Below the pieces are notes generated by a model. That model had not been told where the DNA came from. It saw only the letters and a list, made by a program, of their open reading frames with translations, and did not search any database. The position numbers and the translations under genes were made by a program. Positions 54,048 through 64,000 of a DNA stretch of 64,000 bases are shown here, piece after piece. Each line of letters opens with the position of its first letter. The first letter of the stretch is position 1. This DNA comes from Bufo bufo (taxonomy: Eukaryota > Chordata > Amphibia > Anura > Bufonidae). The stretch covers positions 585,616,471 to 585,680,470 of the forward strand of contig NC_053390.1 in the NCBI RefSeq assembly GCF_905171765.1, read 5' to 3'.

Positions 54048-56136
54048 TCAGCCGCTTTCCTCTGGTGGAGTAGATAGGTCAGGGGCAATCCAGGCCTTGT
54101 TCATTTTTATAAGAGTCAACCGATCAGCATTTTCAGTTGACAGGCGGATGCGCTTATCAGTTATTATGCCCCCAGCAGCACTAAATACACGCTCTGACAA
54201 AATTCTGGCGGCGGGGCAGTCCAGCACCTCCAAGGCGTATAGCGCCAGTTCGTGCCACGTGTCCAGCTTGGACACCCAATAGTTGTAAGGCACACAGGAA
54301 TCACTGAGGACGATGACAGAGTCTGCTACGTACTTCTTCACCATCTTCCAAAATGTTCCCCTCCATGTGACACTAGGCCGCGCATCAGGGTGAGGGTGCT
54401 GGCGGGGTGGCATAAAACTGTCCCAGGCCTTGGAGAGTGTTGCCCTGCCTCTGTTTGAACTGCTGTGTGTTCCCCTCATCGCCCCTCCTCGGTTGGCCAA
54501 GGAACTACGTAATCTGCAGCCAGCGTTGTCAGCTGGAAATTTTTGGATCAATTTTTCCACAAGGACCTTCTGGTATTGCACCATTTTGCTCGTCCTCTCC
54601 ACCACAGGAATGAGAGATAAGAAGTTCTCTTTGTAGCGGGGGTCGAGAAGGGTGAACAACCAGTAATCGGTGTTGGCCAAAATGCGTACAACCCGAGGGT
54701 CACGGGAAAGGCAGCCTAACATAAAGTCAGCCATGTGTGCCAGAGTCCCAACAGGCAAGACTTCGCTGTCCTCATCAGGAGGATGACTCTCAATCTCCTC
54801 ATCCTCTTCTACGCATCCACGCTGAACAGATGGAATAAAACTTCCATGGGTACTACCCTCTGTAGCGGAGGCAACCGTCTCCTGCTCCTCCTCCTCCTCA
54901 TCATCCAATTCACGCTGAGAAGACGAACTGAGGGTGTTCTGGCTATCGCCCTGTGTACTTTTTTCCCTCATTTCCACCTCTTCCACATGCAAAGCATCCG
55001 CCTTAATTGTGAGCAGCGAGCGTTTGAGTAGACACAGAAGTGTGATGGTTACACTGATAATAGCGTTATCACCGCTCACCATTTGTGTTAAATCCTCAAA
55101 GTTGCGTAAGACCTCACAGAGGTCAGACATCAATGCCCAGTCGTCGCTTGTGAAGAGCGGAAGCTGACTGGAAAGGCGACCACCATGTTGCAGCTGGTAT
55201 TCCACTACTGCTCTCTGCTGCTCACAAAGCCTGGCCAACATGTCGAACGTGGAGTTCCAGCGCGTGCTCACGTCGCACAACAGTCGGTGAGCTGGCAATT
55301 GCAAGCACTGCTGCAGAGTTGCCAGACCGGCGGAAGCTGTCAATGACTTGCGGAAATGGGCATACAAGCGGGGCACCTTCACCAGTAGCTCAGGCAAATT
55401 GGGGTAGGTTTTGAGAAACCGCTGAACCACTAGGTTGAACACGTGGGCTAGGCATGGAATGTGTGTGAGCTTGCCAAGCTCCAAATCCGCCACCAAGTTA
55501 CGGCCATTATCAGACCCAACCATGCAGATCAGTTTAAGCACAGCCTGTTGCCGCTTCCCCACTGCAGTGCTACACTGCTTCCAGCTACTGACTGATGTCT
55601 GACTGGTGCTGCAAGATGAAAATTCAGAGGTGGAAGTGGAGGAGGAGGCAGAGGAGGAGAAGGGGTGGTTGCAGCCACTAACGTAGGTGGTGGCGGAAAC
55701 GCTGATGGAAGTAGGGCCCGCAATGCTTGGCGTCGGTAGCACCTGTGCCATCCCAGGGTATGACTCGCTCCCGGCCTCCACAACGTTCACCCAGTGGGCC
55801 ATCAGGGAATTGTAGCATCCCTGGCCAAAAGCACTTGTCCATGTGTCAGTCGTTAAGTGGATTCCCAATAACTGCGTTGGTCATGGCACGGGTGATGTTA
55901 CGGGACACATGCTGGTGTAAGGCTGGGACTGCACACCGTGAAAAATATTGGCGGCTGGGGACATAGTACCGCGGGACAGCTGCCGCCATCAGGCTGTGGA
56001 AAGCCTCAGTGTCCACAAGCCTAAATGGCAACATTTCCAGGGCCAGCAATTTGGAAAGGTGCACATTTAGTGCTATGGCCTGTGGGTGGGTGGCTGGGTA
56101 TTTGCACTTTTGTTCAAAGGCCTGGGGTATAGACAT
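54048..56136 (-). pseudogene. hAT transposase, frameshifted
   Basis: The main frame (54048-55868) starts inside the protein and carries TTDTWTS, the catalytic-core start typical of hAT. It continues with VGSDNGRNLV, IPCLAHVFNLVVQ, CDVSTRWNSTFDML and LLDPRYK. The C-terminal dimerisation segment LDCPAARILSERVFSAAGGI follows. Upstream, 55846-56136 in another frame holds the preceding LVDTEAFHSLMAAAVPRYYV part. One extra base near 55864 separates NAVIG from IHLTTDTW. Further upstream an FFDESADDKRI stretch hints at the BED finger, but frames change again. It is not translatable as one protein without repair. Confidence 0.85.
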
Positions 56137-57424
56137 CTATATGCTGGGACACAGAAGTGGATGTGCTAGCTGATGGTGCATGTGAAGGTCCAGGTGCAGG
56201 GCGGGAGGCATCCAGGCCTGCGTCTTGGACAGGGGATTAGCCAGCACGTAACACAGGGGAAGAGGAGGCAGTGGTGTGACCCGCAGACACTGGTTGTGGA
56301 CCCAGGCGTTCGGCCCACCTATTAGGGTGCTTTGATGCCATGTGGCGTATCATGCTGGTGGTGGTGAGGTTGCTATTGTTCAAGCCCCTGCTCATTTTGG
56401 TACAATTCTTTTATCATCCGCACTTTCATCAAAAAAGCACCAGACTGTGGAACACCTACCCCTTGGCAAGGGAGATTGCCGCAAGGCGGTGCTCCGGGGA
56501 ACAGTTGCGGGCCTGTTTGGTGTGGCCCGCCTTCTCCCTTTTGCCACCCCACCGCCTCTTCCAGCCTGTTGCGGTGCTGCGAATCCCTCCCCCTCTGTAC
56601 TGATGTCCTTGCTCGGCTTGCCACCTTCCCAGGTTGGGTCAGTGACTTCATCTCCCAGCACCTCCTCTTCCACTTCCTCACTCTGGTCATCCTCCTGACT
56701 TGTTGACCTAACAACAACCTCAGTTATTGACAACTGTGTCTCATCCTCATCATGAACCTCTTAAGACACTAATTGCGGTTGACTTATTGGCAACTGTGTC
56801 TCATCATCATCATCCACCTCGTGAAACACAAATTGACGTTCCCCAAAAACATCTTCTTCTGACTGTGGATGCTCCAGAGTTTGGGAATCAGGGCACAAGA
56901 TCTCCTCATGTCCCTCTTCAAAGCGGGCTTGGCGAGAGGCCCAAATTATGGAATGGCGATGAAAACAGCTCCTCGGAATATCCGAGTGTGCAATCACTTG
57001 TTTGCCAAGACTCTCCATGGTGGGTGGAAGGAGTATCAGGATGAGGATTCTGTTGACCAGACTCTTGGCTACTGAGACTGGACTTTGTGGAAGACAGGGT
57101 GGTGCTTAACCGACTGGAAGCATTATCTGCTGCAATCCAACCGACCACCTGGTCGCACTGGTCTGACTTCGAGAGTGGTGTCCTGCGCCGCCCTGCAAAC
57201 TGGGACATGAAGCTAGGTATCGTGGATGAGTGTGTTTCTTGTGCTCTGGCAGCAGGCTAAGTTTCACCGTGCCCAGGGCCACGGCCCTTGCGTGCACCAT
57301 CAGCAGCACGGCCACTGCCCCGTCCCTTACTGCTTGCCTTGCGCATATTAAATGGTATATATCCTTGCAAGTATGTCACACGTACAGTAGCGCAGGTTTT
57401 GTAAGTGTATGCGCAAATAAAGTA

Positions 57425-58190
57425 CACAGAATGTCACAGATATTTTTAGGATGCGCACACGTTAAACAGGAGGTATAGCGCAAGTAACATCGCAGTCACC
57501 ACTGCCTAATAAAAAATTACACTGAATGAATGTCACTGATATTTAGGATGTGCACACGTTAAACAGGAGGTATAGCGCAGGCAATGTCGCTGTCCCCACC
57601 GCCTAATAAAAAATTACACAGAATTAATGTCACTGATATTTAGGTTGCACAAACGTTATACAGGAGGTATAGCGCAAGTAATGTCGCTGTCACCACCGCC
57701 TAATAAAAAATTACACTGAATGAATGTCACTGAAATTTCGGATACGCAAACGTTATACATGAGATGTAGCGCAGGTAATTTAACTGTCCGCAGTGGACAC
57801 CGTCTACGGAAAAAGTACCCTGGATGTCACAGATATTTTTAGGCTGCGCACATGTTACACAGGAGATGTAGCGCAGATAATGTCGCTGTCACCAGCGGTG
57901 AAAAAAATTACACTGAATGTCACTGATATTTCGGATGCGCTAGCGTTATACTGGAGATGTAGCGCAGGTAATGTCGCTGCCACCAGCAGCAAAAAAATTT
58001 GACTGAATGTCACTGATATTTTGGATACGCAAACGTTATACAGGAGATGTAGCGCAGGTAATTTAACTGTCCACAGTGGACACCGTGTACGGAAAAAGTA
58101 CCCTGGAGGTCACTGATATTTTTAGGCTGCGCACACGTTAGACAGGAGATGTAGCGCAGATAATGTTGCTGTCTGCAGCGGCCAAACAAT
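57425..58190. repeat. hAT subterminal tandem repeat, unit about 96 bp
   Basis: The motif ATGTCACTGATATTT or a variant recurs near 57431, 57532, 57627, 57723, 57824, 57920, 58006 and 58108. It is followed each time by a GCGCA-ACGTTA and a GTAGCGCAGGTAATG-like block. That makes eight degenerate units next to the 5' side of the transposase. Arrays of this sort often bind hAT transposase; that role is inference here. Confidence 0.8.
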
Positions 58191-58685
58191 TGCAAGCTTT
58201 TTAGCGCAGGTTGCGCTAAAAATATATATTGTTGCCAGATACAACAAGGACTTTTGTGTCTCTAACAATTTTTAGCAATTTAGCGCAGGTTGCGCAAAAA
58301 ATATATATTGCTGCCACACACAATAGTCCTTAAAAGGACTTTTGGGTCTATAACAAGTATAAAAACAAAAATATTGCTATTTCAATCCCTACACTATCTC
58401 TCCCTTCTGCTCTCCAGCTCTCCCTGACTAATACTGAGACGAACACGTGTCATCGGGTGCTATATAACACCCAATGACGCGTTCCGGTCAGCCAATCACT
58501 GTAATGGCAGTAACCAACATGGCTACGGCATTACAGTGAAGGGCAGTACTTACCAGCACGTTTTTTGGCTGCGTAGCAGCCAACAAATCTGCGGGGAGGA
58601 GACTCGAGCATCACACTCGAGCACACGCGGTATTCGGCCGAACCCCGCGATGTGCCGAGCATGCTTGCCCAACACTAATACTTAC

Positions 58686-59618
58686 ATGAATAAAATATTC
58701 ATTTAGATTCTTGCTTTCTACTATCTTATCTGTTTTTATGCTTATACTGATGGGTGTGAATCGTAATATTTCCAGGCACCATCCGTTGTCTAGAAGAGTA
58801 AGTGCTGTGTGACAAGGCAAAATTCCCCTAAAAGTTTTGATTTCAGAAAACCAGTGAGTCACTCACTGCGGTTAATTAGGTGCAAGATATTGATCAAGAG
58901 ATATACATCATTATGGGAAATATTTCTTAGCCTACTGTTATAGGAAGAGTCCTGTTTTAAAACGATTTAAATGTAGAATGTGGTACACTGTGCTCCGTCT
59001 GTGCTCAGCCTACCATGGTCTCTATGGGATTACATGATTTTAATATGTTTTTCAGAAGGTTATGTGCAGAGCCACGTGCATTTGAAACCCCTGTAGCTCA
59101 GCACCAACAACATTGACTGCTTGGAGTCATATAATAATCATGCTTATTATTTATTGTTATCACATCAATAATACTCTCTTTTTGAATATACCATAATTTT
59201 TTGTACACTGTTCTATAGGATGATGTCAGTCATTGATCGTATGTAAAAATATACAACCTCATAGGATCTAACAGGTGTACAGTACATTTTCCACTACTTT
59301 ACTATAAAGAGAATGTATCATCAGAAAATCACCTATTGTTTAAATTAAGTTTTTAATATTTTTTTTTCTATGTCACTATCTATAATTGAAAACAATTCTG
59401 TAAGTTTTCACACAGATCACCAAGCCTAATAATATGCTGACACTTGCTTTTCTGGTTCACAGGATCAACCACTGAAAATAGGTGATGGTCACAGCTTAAC
59501 TACTCCCCATCGCTGCACAATGACAATATAGCATGTTTAGAAAACCTTCCCATTGACAATCAATATCTTCTGTTTATTGTGCCTATGTGGCTGTTGTAAA
59601 GCATATCTCTAAATGCTG
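58686..59618. other. intron sequence
   Basis: No recognised gene or repeat. Confidence 0.35.
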
Positions 59619-59622
59619 TTAA

Positions 59623-60314
59623 AGGGCTTCTGTCACCCCCCAAAAAATCGAGCTTTTAAAATATGCAAATGACTTCACTACCAGCAAGTAGGGCGTCTAC
59701 TTGCTGGTATCCGCCGCGTCCTCCTTTTAAAAAACCGCCCCCTCCTCCAGTTTATTGACAGGGCCAGCGAGCGCTCTCCTTCTCCGGCTGGCCCTGTCAG
59801 CATTTCAAATCCCGCGCCTGCGCCTTACGTATCTTCATTCGGCGCATGTGCTCTGAAAGAAGGACGCTCGCTTCCTCAGCACTTCCTCAGTGCGCCTGCG
59901 CCGATGACGTCTTCTCTTTCGGGTTTAGAGGTGACGTCATTGGTGCAGGCGCACTGAGGGAGTGCTGAGGAAGCGAGCATCCTTCTCTCAGAGCGCCTGC
60001 GCCGAATGAAGACACGTAAGGCGCATGCGTGGGATTTGAAATGCTGACAGGGCCAGCCAGAGGAGGAGAGCGCTCGCTGGCCCTGTCAATCAACTAGAGG
60101 AGGGGGCATTTTTTTAAAAGGAGGATGCGGCGGCTACCAGCAAGTAGACTCCCTACTTGCTGGTAGTGAAGTCATTTGCATATTTTAAAAGCTCGATTTT
60201 TAATGAAACGAAGCCACAGAACAAGGTAAGAGCCCTATATAGGGAATAGTCGTCCAATAAGGATTTTAATATGCCCAAAAATGAAAAATGATTTTGGGGG
60301 ATGACAGAAGCCCT
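59623..60314. mobile_element. complete TTAA-flanked palindromic MITE
   Basis: TTAA at 59619-59622 and 60315-60318 flanks AGGGCTTCTGTCACCCCC and its complement GGATGACAGAAGCCCT. Arms share ACTACCAGCAAGTAGGGCGT and a GC-rich centre. It is the same family as 25553-26320 and ends about 150 bp before the arhgef38 microexon. Confidence 0.8.
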
Positions 60315-60465
60315 TTAAGAAAAACTCGGCCACAATGGTTGTCACCATAATTTTGTTAGAATGCATGTTTGTATTTGACATAACATCTTTATATTGTCTC
60401 TACATCTTTTACTGATAGAAAGCTTTTTAACCTAATTCTATTCATTTTCTCTCTTTAATCCACAG

Positions 60466-60483
60466 AAAAATATACGGAGAGCA
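60466..60483 (+). CDS. arhgef38: arhgef38 18-nt microexon
   Basis: A pyrimidine-rich tract and CACAG precede 18 bases that end at a strong GTAAGT donor. Read in phase 2 from the exon at 31342-31489, they continue SLK with KIYGE and leave CA for the next exon. The next exon supplies A, giving Q then GKPNLLD. This fills exactly the residues seen between SLK and GKPNLLD in ARHGEF38. Skipping the exon keeps the frame, because 18 is a multiple of 3, but removes six residues. Evidence is the splice sites plus the exact fit; there is no transcript. Confidence 0.75.
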
Positions 60484-60544
60484 GTAAGTATTTTTATACA
60501 ACATTTTCAGTAACACATTTTACATCTGATAGCATTAAGGTTGT

Positions 60545-60930
60545 AGTCACACGAGTGAGTTTTGCTGTGGTTTTTGTTGCAGCAGTTTTGCAAAAGCATG
60601 AATCCTCACCCTCAAAACACTGCAGTTTTTGATTACCAGTTTGTATTAATTTCTGAAAAAATGCACCAAAAGAAGCACGTTTTTTGCGGAACGGAACAGC
60701 TGGCTCCTGATAGAACAGTACTATCCTTGTCCGTTATGTGGACAATAATAGGACACGTTCTATCTTTGAATGGAACGGAAAAACGAAAATACGGAAACGG
60801 AATGCATACGAAGTACATTCCGGTTTTTTTGCGAACCCATTGAAATGAATGGTTCCGTGTATGGACCATATACGGAACGCAAAAAACGGAACGGAAACGA
60901 AAAAAAAAAGTTCATGTGCAAGAGGCCTTT
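60545..60930. mobile_element. MITE in the intron after the microexon
   Basis: The left end GTTGTAGTCACACGAG and right end ATGTGCAAGAGGCCT fit the TTA-type MITE class. It is rich in GGAACGGAA motifs, like 61312-61620 and 62872-63134. Confidence 0.45.
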
Positions 60931-61311
60931 ATTTGAGGTTGCTCCAATTCTCAGCCTGGTAACGAATTTTAAATTAAAACAAAAACTAACTTTATTGCGG
61001 ATTCAGTACTAAAATATGGGTCAGTACAGCCCACCTAAAGCGTCAAATGCAGGCTAGGGTGCAATAGTTAATCAGAGGTATGTCTATAAATATTCCCCTC
61101 AGTCCTATTACTCCCCATAAGGTGTAAGGATACACTAACAGTGTGTCAGCCCGGTAGTTTTCCACACTGGTCTACACCTCAGCTACGTATTAGCTGCTAC
61201 AAAGAGCAGCAATCACGACCAGCCATGCTAGTAAACAGCCCAGTATATATCAGTGAGGTTTTAGGCAGTAAGTCAGCGCTCTGTATTATGTTTTACAGCA
61301 GCGCTCACTTA

Positions 61312-61620
61312 GGCCTCATGCACACCGTGGCCGTATTGCGGCCCGCAAACTTGAATAGTTCCGCAAACCGGAGCTGCGGTGCGGAACGGAAGCACGGAAC
61401 CACACGGAAGCACTACGGGGTGCTTCCGTGGTTTCTGTCCATGCCTCCGCACTGCAAAAAAAAATAGAACATGTTCTATTTTTTTGCGGTGCGGACGGAT
61501 CACTGACCCATTCAAGTTGAATGCGTCTCTATCCGTCCCAGCCGCCGCACGGACGTTGCCCATGCATTGGGGACAGCAAATTGTGGTCCCCAATTCACGG
61601 AACGGCGTGTGCATGAGGCC
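61312..61620. mobile_element. Harbinger-like MITE (TTA duplication)
   Basis: The ends GGCCTCATGCACACCG and GTGTGCATGAGGCC are flanked by TTA at 61309-61311 and 61621-61623. It is inserted in the second Penelope element. Confidence 0.75.
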
Positions 61621-61639
61621 TTAGTAATAGTGTTACTGA

Positions 61640-62460
61640 CGTAAGGTGCCGATATTTGCCCTACACACTATCACCCTGCCTGTGGAATACTATCTACTAG
61701 ATGGTGGTTGACCATGTCCACTCAGCATGGGAACCTAATAGCTTCTCAACGCGTTTCTACTGAGGGGGTAATTCCCCTGTGTTATCAGGAGCAGATATTA
61801 ATAATGGCTGCAAAGACAGAAAGTGCTATCTGGCGCTGATGGTGTGCGGACAGCATTTATCCGGCACTGGAATGGCTGTATGCGCCAGCTTCAACTGCAG
61901 GCTTAAATGCCCAATGCCCAATTTGGAGTGTGGGCGGGTTAATCACTCCGGCCCCAGAGGCTGGCTAGTCACTGTATCAGATAACAGCCGGGGGAAGCGC
62001 TCGAGTAGCGCTCGCAGGTAAGCAGGGGAAAATTAAAAGGCGGCCGTATACATATACTCTGAAATTACACATTGGTACGCGAAATGAGGGCAGGCTCAGA
62101 GAGGGTGAATACAACAGAAGAAAATAAAAAAATTACCCAGTGACATTTGTTCTAGCGCCGATGGTAGAGCTCTTACATCACAGTAGTATGATGTCCCTAA
62201 GTCAGTGATGGTCAATTATGACACATATAAGGCCAATGACATGGGACATGTCGGAAAGATGGTGTACCCAAGGTGCTTCATATCACCGTGCACATTAGAA
62301 GTTAATATTGATGCTAATACGTCCCATTTACCAGGGGCACTACATCCAACTCCATATAGATTAGTAAGTCCCCGCTATTCAAATAGGGACATATAAAACA
62401 CATGGACCAGGGCCTCACGGAGACCCTCTGAAGTCACACCCAGAACGTGACCATTAAATA
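61640..62460. other. remainder of the second Penelope element, unassigned
   Basis: Apart from the hammerhead-like stretch, no reverse transcriptase motif or gene is visible here. Confidence 0.4.
61740..61792 (-). ncRNA. degraded hammerhead-like motif
   Basis: On the minus strand, CCTGATAACA is followed by a GGGG...CCCC hairpin and then GAAACGCGTTGAG. That resembles the layout of the motifs in the 9-kb Penelope pLTRs, but the core is CTGATAA and not CTGATGA. Confidence 0.3.
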
Positions 62461-62464
62461 AAAC

Positions 62465-62863
62465 ATGCAAATGAAATTGCGTCATTCAGTTCCTTATCCA
62501 CTGTGGCTCTTTGCGCAAAAGGGTTATGTCAATATCACCTCCCCATGGAGATCTCTTGACACTCTCTATGCCCTGGAACCTGACCTCTTTCGGGGGTCCT
62601 CCTTTGTGAGCTCAACGACTCAGAAGGAGTATTCCATCAAATCCTTCATTAACTTTAATACCAAGGGTGTTATCTACCTGTTGACCTGCCAATGTGGCAT
62701 ACAAAATGTGGGGAAGGCCAAACGTGAGTTGAGACGAAGGATTGGTGAGCATCTGTCTGACATCAGAAATGGAAAAGACACCCCAATCGCACAACATGTT
62801 GGTGACCAGCACAATGGTAATACGAAAGAGGTCAGGTTCCAGGTCCTGTTGTCTTACAGTTAA
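62465..62863 (+). pseudogene. Penelope-like GIY-YIG endonuclease fragment
   Basis: The frame encodes KGVIYLLTCQCGIQNVGKAK then RELRRRIGEHLSDIRNGKD and AQHVGDQHN, the C-terminal nuclease of a Penelope-like element. The expected YIG/YVG tyrosine is Asn (QNVG), so the nuclease is probably dead. There is no RT upstream. The sequence differs strongly from the ORF2 at 7463-9742, so it belongs to another family. Confidence 0.8.
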
Positions 62864-62871
62864 TTCAGCGC

Positions 62872-63134
62872 TTGAATGGGTTCCGCGATCCATCTGTTCC
62901 GCAACAAGATAGGACAAGTTCTATCTTTTTGTGGAACAGATAACATGGAACGGAACCCCACGAAAGCACTCCGTAGTGCTTCCGTTCCGTGGTTCCGTTC
63001 CACACTGCATCTCCAGATTTGCGGAACAAGTGAATGGGTCTGCATCCGTGATGCGGAATGCACACGGCCGGTGTCCCGTGTATTGCGGACCAGCCGTATG
63101 CGGGCCCGGACACACGGTCGCGTGCAAGAGGCGT
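62872..63134. mobile_element. MITE, left end eroded
   Basis: The right end CGTGCAAGAGGCG is followed by TTA. The inner part is palindromic around AAGCACTCCGTAGTGCTTCC. It lies directly after the GIY-YIG fragment. Confidence 0.55.
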
Positions 63135-63698
63135 TAGTGTATCCTTACATCTTATGGGGAGCAATAGGGTTGAGGGGAATATTTATAGATATACCTCTGA
63201 TTAACTATCGCACCCTAGCCTGCATTTGATGCTTTAGGTGGGCTGTACTGACCCAGATTTTAGTATTGAATCCGCACTAAAGTTAGTTTTTTATTTTATT
63301 TTAACGTTCGTTACCAGGCTGAGAATTAATGACAATTGTAAACGTCTATTTTTCACACTGATTTATCCTGTTAGATATTTGAAGTTGCTTCACCCTTGAG
63401 CTTGAGGGGGCTCAAAAGGACCCTCTGCCCCATATCAAAAGACTAATACTATAACTCATCTGTAATATCAGTTGGGCTATGTTATCGATTTTGCATTGTA
63501 ACCCAGGAGTTTCTAATTTCCCCCTTTCTAGGCACCCATCATATTAATAACTCAACCAGTGTAATATGTCACTGCTATAGCGAAGCAATCTCATAGAACT
63601 GTACTGCCTAGTTTATATTGATGTCTAATTTTCTTATTGTCTTAAAATACAGTATATTGATGCTCGGTGTAACACGCAGACCTATTTTCATCCCATAG

Positions 63699-63898
63699 AG
63701 GCAAACCAAATCTGCTAGACATGGGATCTCTGATGATTAAGCCAATCCAGAGAGTAATGAAATATCCCCTGTTGCTTTGTGAACTGCTGAACTCCACTCC
63801 CTCATGTCACCCGGACTACAAGACGCTACAGGAAGCCTTCGCAGCGATCAAAGACATTAACGGCAACATCAACGAGCTGAAGAGGAGGAAGGATTTAG
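63699..63898 (+). CDS. arhgef38: arhgef38 DH-domain exon (conserved RhoGEF core)
   Basis: The acceptor is CATCCCATAG and the donor is TTAG|GTACGG. The exon has 200 nt, enters in phase 2 and leaves in phase 1. It encodes [20 protein letters not shown] and [20 protein letters not shown], then ends at [10 protein letters not shown]. The segment around [16 protein letters not shown] is the most conserved helix of Dbl-family DH domains and contacts the GTPase switch regions. The split last codon G|NN fits the valine after KDL in the human protein. The remaining DH, BAR and SH3 portions known for the family would lie downstream of the window. Confidence 0.9.
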
Positions 63899-64000
63899 GT
63901 ACGGTAAACGGCAATATACATTACACATGGGGCATTTCCACAACTCTGTTTATGTCTATACATAAAAGGTATACAGATATTCCAACTGTGCTGTGTTACA

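Larger units (their letters stand above)
53075..58677 (-). mobile_element. hAT transposon, large, degraded
   Basis: The right end ...TGCTTGCCCAACACTA matches the TAGTGTTG-type termini of hAT MITEs in this window. The left end begins around GAGCACCCGAGCACAATGG but lacks a clear terminus, and no matching 8-bp duplication to ATACTTAC at 58678 was found. Contents in minus-strand order are a subterminal tandem array, a broken N-terminal and BED-finger region, the transposase catalytic body, and a second short-period tandem tract. Confidence 0.75.
60945..63334 (+). mobile_element. second Penelope-like element with inverted arms, decayed
   Basis: The arms at 60945-61141 and 63132-63334 are reverse complements; shared text includes GGTGGGCTGTACTGACCCA read on the + strand at the right. 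Between them lie a GIY-YIG fragment (62600-62863), a hammerhead-like stretch at 61740-61792, and two MITEs at 61312-61620 and 62872-63134. No RT domain was found. Confidence 0.7.

Noticed and set aside
57425..58190. CRISPR-like spacing of repeats
   Set aside because: Unit lengths near 96 bp, degenerate throughout and without unique spacers; it is a transposon subterminal tandem repeat in a vertebrate genome.

Overview
This is a piece of a vertebrate nuclear genome, most likely from a frog or toad. It is AT-rich and intron-bearing. It is packed with CR1-type LINEs, Tc1/mariner, piggyBac, hAT and Penelope-like elements, many small palindromic MITEs and solo LTRs, a mix typical of anurans. The anuran assignment is an inference from this repeat spectrum and from the piggyBac type; no species can be named.

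The only host gene I can support is on the + strand. Five exons of a Dbl-family Rho guanine nucleotide exchange factor, best matching ARHGEF38, lie at 21217-21404, 23708-23831, 31342-31489, 60466-60483 (an 18-nt microexon) and 63699-63898. Splice sites and phases agree across all five, and together they encode the N-terminal two thirds of the DH domain. The first coding exon is not visible and probably lies upstream of the window. The last exons lie downstream. The intron between exons 31342-31489 and 60466-60483 is about 29 kb and mostly transposable elements.

Region 1-21 kb: a hairpin repeat and a CR1 3' end come first. Then a 9-kb Penelope-like retroelement complex (2612-11647) sits inside an older LTR-like repeat whose halves are 2018-2611 and 11648-12065. 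The complex has two intact ORFs, near-identical direct pseudo-LTRs and a further inverted pLTR copy, and is flanked by an 11-13 bp target duplication. MITEs, a head-to-head CR1 pair, a solo LTR and an intact Tc1-like transposon (18706-20267) follow.

Region 21-41 kb: exons are separated by MITEs, including a near-perfect palindrome of about 0.77 kb. There is also a solo LTR, GATA microsatellites, an LTR with its primer-binding site nested between inverted Penelope-like arms, and a Tc1 relic split at TTAA by a non-autonomous piggyBac-like element.

Region 41-64 kb: a dead Tc1-like element carries a solo LTR. A 7-kb piggyBac element has an intact 599-aa transposase and an internal array of exact 395-bp units. 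A second copy of the LTR-like repeat, a frameshifted hAT transposon with tandem subterminal repeats, a second Penelope remnant and the last two exons complete the window.

No tRNA, rRNA, CRISPR or bacterial-type operon was found. The most interesting material is the young Penelope complex with its extra ORF and hammerhead-like motifs, the piggyBac element with its satellite array, and the arhgef38 microexon.
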